Assembly (NCBI GenBank): GCA_000711775.1
Contig: ARYC01000056.1
Location: forward strand, 1 to 64,000
Reading direction: 5' to 3'
Origin: Oxytricha trifallax
Taxonomy: Eukaryota; Ciliophora; Spirotrichea; Sporadotrichida; Oxytrichidae
DNA: 64,000 nucleotides
The notes beneath the pieces were generated by a model that was not told the origin of the DNA, ran no database searches, and saw only the letters and a program-made list of their open reading frames with translations. The translations under genes were made by a program, and so were the position numbers. Within the stretch, counting starts at the first letter, position 1. Each line of letters begins with the position of its first letter. Positions 58,320-64,000 of the stretch are shown piece after piece.

Positions 58320-59345
58320 TGTGTAGGGAGGCCACGAATAATCATATAAAACTTAGATAAGGTTTACTACAACAGCACATTTCAGGATGGTGTGTGTTGT
58401 AAGTCGTATTTACCTCTAGAAGCCAAAGGTACTTGGTTTCACATCGTAAACTTTATATACCAAGGGAGGCACATAACCCTCTCCACATGCCCCAATATAG
58501 TTTTTATATATACTTTCACAGCTATAAAATTCAGGTAAAATAGTCAGAGGTATAAAGATTATTTTTTATTAAAGCTTAATAATTTTATACGCTTCCTCAT
58601 TAAAAATAAATTAAAACACAAATGTCAAATCATTTTTTAATTGCTCGTTTTTGAATTATAGAAAAATTTAATTGTGAAATACTTACTTATTGAATAGAGA
58701 TTTATATTCAAAAAATTTAAGGAAAGATTTATGTAAAAATGGATCACATGAGGAAATTGTAGAAAATTAAATTCAGATAAATATTATATTCAAAATTATT
58801 ATTATTTAACATGACTTAAGACTCTAATTCATAACTTCCCACGATATCTAAGCCTCTTCCCTTTACTGCTTATTTAGATGATATAGATAAATTAGCATTG
58901 ATTTTGGAAGGATCAAACTTTAATCAAATTTAATAAATAAATGTAAAGTTACAATAACTATTAATATATAGATAAAATTATTTATGTCTATATGTTAAAT
59001 ATTTTACAATTATCATTGATTGGTTAGTATGTTATTATAAAAGCAATATTTGTAAAATCATTTTTCAGGCTTTAGTTAAATTTTATGATAAATAGATTTG
59101 CATAAGGAATTTAGAACAGACTTTTATAGAATAAGATAATATAAAAAGCCATGATTATTACTTAGTATTTCAAGATACTTTTTATATTGCAATAATGTTA
59201 CAGCTTAAGTATACCATTCGATAAAATAAAAAATATAGATATTTATCAATAAAATAAAATAATTTCATTATTTTAGTTATTACTCGTTTCTCTCTCTTGA
59301 AATATTCATTCTAGTGACTTTAATCTACACATCAATAAGATATCT
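58320..59345 (+). CDS. Membrane-protein gene: extracellular N-terminal MDSs
   Basis: Two plus-strand islands. About 58320-58500 reads NLDKVYYNSTFQDGVCCKSY, LPLEAKGTWFHIVNFIYQGR, HITLSTCPN, with paired cysteines. About 58815-58935 reads DSNSQLPTISKPLPFTAYLD, DIDKLALILEGSNFNQI. Both look extracellular and lie just upstream of the membrane helices of the same strand. Joins to each other and to 59350 are not resolved. The minus strand of the first island is also open, so the strand call rests on cysteine content and context. Confidence 0.5.
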
Positions 59346-60980
59346 ATGAAACCCAACTGCACAGAAGGACATTTATTTAACAATTACTCTCATATTTATG
59401 ACTTTAACTGTGCTTTCCCGCATGGTGACGTCGGTTGTGGTGCTTATATAAGGAGGAGTAAAAGATGAGTAAAACATTTATGTTGAGGAACCAACTTGCT
59501 TCAATTTAATAGATTCATTACTCAATTTTTGTATAACAATTCACTAAGATTTAAGGTTACTAATATGTTTACAAACATAAAATAATAAATTGTGTATTAA
59601 TTTTGCTTCAATTTTAGCCATCAAATAATTCCATTTTGCTTGTTCAGCATCCCTTTAATAGCAATTGCCATGCGTTTTATTCACATAACAAAGGTGCAAA
59701 GAGACATGAGAGAAATCACCATGGACCCTAATTTTTACCTTCTCAGTAGAAGTGAAAAGTAAAGCCAAAAACGAATCAGCATAGATATGAGAAAAACCAC
59801 TATGGCACTTCAAATTAAAAACATGTTTCATCTCATATTTGGACTGCTTATTTCTATATTAAACAACAGTAAATTTATTTATGTCTTTAGATAATAGCAT
59901 TCATATTGATTTGATAAAACAGATTTCTATATAGCTTAATTATTATAAGATTTTAATTAATTTCAGTGATCTTGATGCTTTGCTTTAGTTCTGAGGCAGT
60001 AATCTGTGTTTTTGAGGAAAAGCTGTAATTTATATCAATTATAGTTAAAGTAAATCTTATTGTGCAAATCATTGTGCAATCTTTAATTGGATTAGGATTT
60101 CTTTACTTCACATGCATAATTTATTAAATTTATTGTCCTAAAATCCTTTATATTCTATAAAATTGCTATTTGCCTGATTATTTAAAATATAAATATAGAA
60201 AGCATAGTGTCTAAATTTGTGAAAAATTATTTACCATCAGGATTAGTAGCCAAATCTTCATTAAGAAAAATGAAAGCTCTTTTAATTTATAAAAAATAAA
60301 GTAATATATTCAAATGATCTACCTATAATATAGTAAATTAATATCTCTTTTTATAACACTGTTCATAAGTATATTCATAAGAACGACTCTCATTTGGTTG
60401 TTAGTGTTTGATGTCTTCAGCAGGTTTGATAAGGAACTCACTTGGTTTGGATTCTAAATGCTAATTTACTCAATCAATTAAATAAATATTAATAACATAT
60501 TAATAAATTTCATCGAATTTGATTTATCTCAAATTATTACATATATAATCTCAGCAACATTCAATTTTACAGAAATTATCAGTATAGTGTGTTTTATTAC
60601 AATCCTAATTGATGCCAAACGTTCACAAATAATTATAAATGAACAGGAAAAAGAAGACAAAAAACGTAAAAGCACCCATTTTTCACACAATTCTCAGTAT
60701 GATTATATTTTTAATTATTTTCACTTAAATTTATATTTTTTTATAATAGAATATATAATTCCCAGTAATTGCAAGGGAGAGAAGGAATAAACTAAACGTT
60801 TGTCACAGAGAGACCATAAACAATATACAGTACAAGATTTAGTGTGATGACCAAGAAATCCCTCAAATCTAGTAGCAGGTAAAAGAGCGGGTCAATGAAG
60901 TATGAATTTGAGTTTGACAATGAATATAAAGATGGGAGGACAAGCAGCAGGGATCGAGTAATATCGAATTTATTGGGAAA
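59346..60980 (+). CDS. Multi-pass membrane protein (possibly seven helices), receptor-like
   Basis: Plus-strand frame from DIYLTITLIFMTLTVLSRMV (helix 1) and a loop with VEEPTCFNLIDSLLNFC. It continues over a 62-bp intron (59556-59617) to QIIPFCLFSIPLIAIAMRFI, VQRDMREITMDPNFYLLSRS and IKNMFHLIFGLLISILNN. A 98-bp intron (59869-59966) leads to MILMLCFSSEAVICVFEEKL, then helices VNLIVQIIVQSLIGLGFLYF, LISLFITLFISIFIRTTLIW and NFTEIISIVCFITILIDAKR. A 53-bp intron (60697-60749) leads to a Ser/Arg-rich tail (FSVMTKKSLKSSSRQKSGS; GRTSSRDRVISNLLGKL). About seven helices with an extracellular Cys-containing N terminus suggest a receptor. The family is not recognised. AT-rich parts at 60110-60310 may hide an in-frame IES. 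Confidence 0.65.
59556..59617 (+). other. Intron, 62 bp
   Basis: GTTACTAATATG...TTCAATTTTAG. Removal joins IHQDL to SHQIIPFC in phase. Confidence 0.7.
59869..59966 (+). other. Intron, 98 bp
   Basis: GTAAATTTATT...TTAATTTCAG. Removal joins LISILNN to MILMLCFSSE in phase. Confidence 0.65.
60697..60749 (+). other. Intron, 53 bp
   Basis: GTATGATTATA...TTTATAATAG. Removal joins THFSHNS to QIYNSQQLQGREGINQTFV in phase. Confidence 0.65.
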
Positions 60981-60984
60981 ATTA

Positions 60985-61305
60985 GTTACAATAAACTGTC
61001 ATTTTAAATAATTTAAATTAATGATAAGAATTATATTGAGGCATATTTTTTAAATTATTACACATAAAAATAATAAAATCATAAAAATTTCTATCCTTTA
61101 AATTTTAACAATTATCTGGTTGATACAAACTAAAGCAGTAGAAGAGTGCATGCAGATGACAATTTTAACGATAATTAAGACATAGAAAGTTAACTTTGAT
61201 TTATTATAAAGTATTCATTATAAATAGTGATTTCCCAATTATTTTCATCCATTATTCATAAATAAAATTTAAACTCAGTAGTGTTAATGAATCTTTGATT
61301 TAATT
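60985..61305. other. Probable IES before the last MDS of the membrane protein
   Basis: AT-rich, no frame. Lies between the tail at 60980 and the last coding island. Pointer not fixed. Confidence 0.45.
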
Positions 61306-61308
61306 TGA

Positions 61309-61405
61309 CGCTTCTGAGTTTGGAGATGATACCTCCACGAGAAATATAAAACGAAGAGACATGGCTCTGAGGTAGACCGCCTTCAGACTATTGGATTAAA
61401 ACTGA
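61309..61405 (+). CDS. Membrane-protein gene: C-terminal MDS
   Basis: DASEFGDDTSTRNIKRRDMA, LRQTAFRLLDQN, then TGA 61403-61405. Same strand and basic/Ser composition as the preceding tail. Confidence 0.55.
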
Positions 61406-61811
61406 AATAAACAGCACAGTCCTTCTGTAAATAAATAACATCAAATAATTTAAATTTGCTAAGAACTAACTTTATAAATATAAATTAATGATTTGAATAA
61501 TAATTAACTATTTAAGCACAATTTTAGTAATACTATTGATAATATACAATTAATATTATATTTTTAAAAGGTATTTATACAGCTTCTGTGCTTAATGGAA
61601 AAATATACATCTGATTGTGGAAGAATTTTATATTTAATTTTACATAATTTTGATAATATTTAATCGCATCCAAGAAACTATTCAAATAAACCTTGATTAA
61701 GAAATTACCTAACTCAATTATGCTTTAGTAATATTAAATTTACAATCGTGTTTATACTTATAGTATTATTTTTAGTGATCTAACTTCTTAAACTCCAATT
61801 ATTAATATCTG
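61406..61811. other. Non-coding AT-rich spacer
   Basis: Between the converging 3' ends of the membrane-protein gene and the Ser/Gln-rich gene. Nothing recognised. Confidence 0.5.
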
Positions 61812-62678
61812 TCAATTATTGTAAGATAGTGCAGGACCAATCGTGTCTTAAGATTTTCTGTCGATGCTTCTAGTCATAACAAGTCGATTGATGTTTACAG
61901 AGCATCCCTTGCAAGTTTTATAATAAGTCGATCTTGATTTTATATGCTTAGAGGTTGGACCACCCAAGTTTACCAAACTAGATTTCATCGATTCATTGTT
62001 GCTGTTTCTTATTTTTTACTAATTAATGCCAATATTTAACCCTGGTTTTGAAAAAGGATTGCTCATTAGACTCACTAGTTTAGGGAAGGATTTGTACTTT
62101 TTAGTTTCATGAATTGGCAGTAAACTTTTACTACTTTGTTATTGAGTCTTAGAAATAAACTAAGCTGATCCTCTTGTTCTTTTGAAATTAGATAGTGATT
62201 GAGATTATTGCTAGCTTTTTCGTTGTAAATCCAAACATTTTAGAGTAGATCTCTATGCCATCATATTTAGGGATCCAAATACTGAAGGATCTAAATCTAG
62301 TTTTCTGTCGTTATGTGAAGAGAAAAAGCCACTCGTAGAAGTAAACATTTCATTCTTAGATCTGTCAATATATTTCAAGGTCTCTCTGCTTGGTATTAGC
62401 ATGGACCTCTTTATGTTGTGGTCATTATGATTAAACTTCAATTTCTCAACACCCCATCCTATAGATCCTAAAGTGCCCCTCTTATTTTCAAAAGAAGGAT
62501 ACTAAGGAAGGTTTCCTATTGACTCTCTCCCTTTACTAATTGAGAGTGGTCTTGAAAAAGCTGATCATTAAGGAGGATTATAGTTAATTGCAGGTGAATA
62601 TAATTTAGCTTAAGGCCTTATTTAGGGAGCTTATATTGCTGGAGATATTACACCACTATTGCTAGCACCATACATCAT
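61812..62678 (-). CDS. Basic Ser/Gln-rich protein, one in-frame TGA
   Basis: 288 codons plus stop in a single phase, no intron needed: ATG 62678 (MMYGASNSGVISPAIQAPQI) to TGA 61814-61812 (DTIGPALSYNN). Many TAA/TAG Gln codons. Low complexity, positively charged, with Ser/Thr-Lys/Arg clusters such as RSTLKCLDLQRKSQQQSQSL and HIKSRSTYYKTCKGCSVNIN. No membrane helix or known domain. TGA occurs at codon 38 (62567-62565) between YNPPQ and SAFSRPLSISK. The protein-like pattern is continuous across it, so a nonsense mutation, sequence error or unusual decoding is possible. One uninterrupted MDS. Unknown function. Confidence 0.7.
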
Positions 62679-62852
62679 TTTATTTATATTTATGATTTAA
62701 TTTGATATAATCTAAATTTCTAACAAACATACATGCTTAGTATAAAAAATAGTTAGAGTTTTGAAGGAATAAACTTGAGATTTAAAAGCAAATTTTATCT
62801 AAATAATATCTTTCTATTTTTTAAATTCTGACATTTTATTTCCAAATTGTAA

Positions 62853-63017
62853 TCACATTTTGCCTTTCTGAAGCATCTCCATATAAGTTTAAAACCATAG
62901 TAATTCCAAGTCACCTTTTGGCTGACCAACCCATGGTTTAGGACTGGATGAATAATGTATAATAACAAGACCTTCTTTCGAGTTTATAATCTCCTTCCAA
63001 TATCCATCTGTTCTTTT
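62853..63017 (-). other. GT8 gene MDS 9 (last), left block
   Basis: GYWKEIINSKEGLVIIHYSS to the stop. Its 5' pointer CATCTGTTCTTTT (plus sense) at 63005-63017 equals 63591-63603 at the end of MDS 8. Confidence 0.88.
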
Positions 63018-63885
63018 AATAAAATTGAATCAATGGATAGAGTTCTTTAAGCATTGTAACCATAGGGTAATCTTGAATCTGAGTCCTTCAAGTACCAATC
63101 AGGATAATAAGCATTTCTAAATATACTTTCAATGCATCATAAGCGGGGAATGTTAATATTTTGGATATCATATCTCTAAATACAGTCATGGAAGGTTTCT
63201 AAAGTAATTTGTTATCATCAAGGTAAGCATACAATCAGTAAAACTCCTGCGTTAAATCTATTCATGAATATATAATTCTAAGCAAAATCAGAGTTTCTGT
63301 CAAATGCATTTTCTGGATTTGATTGAAAAGAACTTTGAAAAGTTTAATTAACCATATCGATGTAAAATACCTTTGAAAATAAGAGTTAATCATAATAAGT
63401 ACTGAAATACTTTTTGAAATTAGATAAGAGTCCAAATATAGAGCTTAGTGTAGCCTGAACCAACCCAAGAAGAAGCATTATCAGTTTAACTCTTTTCATG
63501 GGGATTTAAGATTGGTTTAACTCAAAATTAATATATTTTCAATTATTAGTATTGTTACTTAATGTATGAAAAGAATTTAAATATTTTTATCATCTGTTCT
63601 TTTGATTGTGAACCAGTATAGAGTTCTTATATCGTAATTAATAAGCATTAAGAAATCCAGTGTCACCTCCATCATAAATTATGCAAATTATTATATGATA
63701 AATTATTATGTTGAAATCTATCGGGTGGAAACACATCAGGAGCAGCAGCAAAATTAGACTAATCTATTCAATAAATAATTTGATGAAATCAGACAGTCGG
63801 CATCGATATAAATAGTTTATTTGTGCATTTATTAATATTTGTTTAACTCTCTTTATCATAACATTACTCAGTTTCTTGATTTACA
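62853..63885 (-). CDS. Scrambled GT8 glycogenin-like glycosyltransferase (5' end outside window)
   Basis: GT8 enzymes transfer a sugar from a nucleotide-sugar with a DxD-bound metal. Joined in pointer order, the minus-strand MDSs read YTKLYIWTLIQFQKVFYIDA, then DCLISSNPENAFDRNSDFAA, APDVFPPDRFNAGVLLI, KPSMTVFRDMISKILTFPAY, DGGDTGFLNAYYPDW, RLPYGYNAQRTLYWFTIKRT and VIIHYSSSPKPW, then DLELLWFQTYMEML and TGA 62855-62853. These are the GT8 landmarks: YIDADC (DxD), FNAGV, GGDTGFLNxYY and HYSSSPKPW. In the germline, odd MDSs lie at 62853-63493 and even ones at 63591-63885, both in minus order. A 34-bp GT-AG intron (63199-63232) interrupts VLLI/KPSM. The N-terminal nucleotide-binding part is missing and should lie to the right. 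Confidence 0.9.
63037..63115 (-). other. GT8 gene MDS 7, left block
   Basis: YYPDWYLKDSDSRLPYGYNA, QRTL. Pointers (plus sense): TAATAAGCATT 63105-63115 (to MDS 6) and ATAGAGTTCTT 63037-63047 (to MDS 8). Confidence 0.88.
63135..63261 (-). other. GT8 gene MDS 5, left block, with 34-bp intron
   Basis: RFNAGVLLI, intron 63199-63232 (GTATGC...TTTAG), KPSMTVFRDMISKILTFPAY, D. Pointers (plus sense): AAATCTAT 63254-63261 (to MDS 4) and CATCATAA 63135-63142 (to MDS 6). Confidence 0.88.
63281..63323 (-). other. GT8 gene MDS 3, left block
   Basis: SNPENAFDRNSDFA. Pointers (plus sense): ATTTGAT 63317-63323 (to MDS 2) and AGCAAAAT 63281-63288 (to MDS 4). Confidence 0.85.
63356..63493 (-). other. GT8 gene MDS 1, left block, with a 40-bp conventional IES
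   Basis: NASSWVGSGYTKLYIWTLIQ, FQKVF (63405-63493), then IES 63371-63410 between AAATAC repeats (63365-63370 and 63405-63410), then YID (63356-63370). Pointers (plus sense): GTTTAACTCT 63484-63493 (to MDS 0) and ATCGAT 63356-63361 (to MDS 2). Confidence 0.82.
63591..63628 (-). other. GT8 gene MDS 8, right block
   Basis: TLYWFTIKRTD. Its ends are the pointers ATAGAGTTCTT (63618-63628) and CATCTGTTCTTTT (63591-63603), 11 and 13 bp. Confidence 0.88.
63639..63677 (-). other. GT8 gene MDS 6, right block
   Basis: YDGGDTGFLNAY, the GGD-x-GFLN motif. Pointers CATCATAA (63670-63677) and TAATAAGCATT (63639-63649). Confidence 0.88.
63714..63754 (-). other. GT8 gene MDS 4, right block
   Basis: FAAAPDVFPPDRF. 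Pointers AGCAAAAT (63747-63754) and AAATCTAT (63714-63721). Confidence 0.87.
63778..63807 (-). other. GT8 gene MDS 2, right block
   Basis: IDADCLISSN, the DxD motif. Pointers ATCGAT (63802-63807) and ATTTGAT (63778-63784). Confidence 0.85.
63841..63885 (-). other. GT8 gene MDS 0, right block (5' border uncertain)
   Basis: NVNQETEQCYDKESQ-like frame, joined to MDS 1 through GTTTAACTCT (63841-63850). Its upstream border and the earlier MDSs are not seen; a TGA lies in phase near 63891. Confidence 0.65.
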
Positions 63886-64000
63886 TTTCAGTGATTTTCT
63901 TGACTAAATTTAAAATTATTACTTTAGCTAATTTTCTTAAGCTTTTACACATGAAATCATTTTGTGTACAATTAAATTTGTGATCAGATTTATAAACATA

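Noticed and set aside
58320..58570. Open minus-strand frame (ACGEGYVPPLVYKVYDV)
   Set aside because: Plus-strand reading has paired cysteines and fits the downstream membrane protein of the same strand; the minus alternative cannot be fully excluded.
59340..59435. Plus-strand frame KPNCTEGHLFNNYSH
   Set aside because: Closes at TGA without a usable splice or pointer; the other plus frame (DIYLTITLIFMTLTVL) continues.
59215..59500. Open minus-strand frame (STTTDVTMRESTVKV)
   Set aside because: Overlaps the first helix of the plus-strand membrane protein, which continues in phase across an intron.
1..64000. tRNA, rRNA, CRISPR, riboswitch or bacterial operon features
   Set aside because: No cloverleaf-like or conserved rRNA stretch, no spaced repeat array, and codon use and gene structure are those of a ciliate nucleus.

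Overview
This window is germline (micronuclear) DNA of a hypotrich ciliate of the Oxytricha/Stylonychia kind. Four things show this. (1) Coding frames run through TAA and TAG, read as Gln, and close at TGA. (2) Five TBE-type transposons end in the C4A4 telomere-like 17-mer CAAAACCCCAAAACCCC with 3-bp ANT target duplications. (3) Gene pieces (MDSs) are separated by AT-rich eliminated segments (IESs) bounded by short direct repeats (pointers). (4) At least one gene is scrambled. No rRNA, tRNA, CRISPR array, bacterial gene or recognisable promoter motif was seen.

Layout. 1-2686: right two thirds of a TBE (TBE1). About 2690-29650: copy A of a minus-strand locus for a large membrane protein with cadherin-like (CADG-type) ectodomains, a multi-pass membrane block and a cytoplasmic tail. 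It is interrupted by IESs, by TBE3 (9082-17872, itself carrying nested TBE2 and a MITE), by a 618-bp foldback element (18088-18705) and by TBE4 (20811-23987). About 30499-46440: copy B, a diverged paralogue in the same orientation, interrupted by a MITE (32409-32889), TBE5 (36911-40993, inverted), two foldback elements and a TBE relic. TBE3, TBE5, the MITE and the 618-bp foldback are each present in one copy and absent at the matching site of the other. This fixes their ends and target duplications. 46440-50680 is mostly non-coding and holds one more MITE.

50684-57687: the 3' part of an unidentified gene; a compact three-exon helical-protein gene; a short element with telomere-like ends; and a plus-strand AP2/ERF-domain gene in six MDSs that join in phase to exactly 385 codons. 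58300-61405: plus-strand multi-pass membrane protein with an extracellular N-terminal part. 61812-62678: basic Ser/Gln-rich protein with one in-frame TGA. 62853-63885: a GT8 glycogenin-like glycosyltransferase in odd/even scrambled order, with pointers of 6-13 bp that restore a continuous domain.

The genes do not form an operon. Each cluster of MDSs should become its own gene-sized macronuclear chromosome. The TBEs carry a DDE transposase, a 22-kDa-type protein and a zinc-finger/kinase protein, the gene set of elements that are removed from the somatic genome. Most copies here have broken genes. MDS limits are approximate unless a pointer is given.
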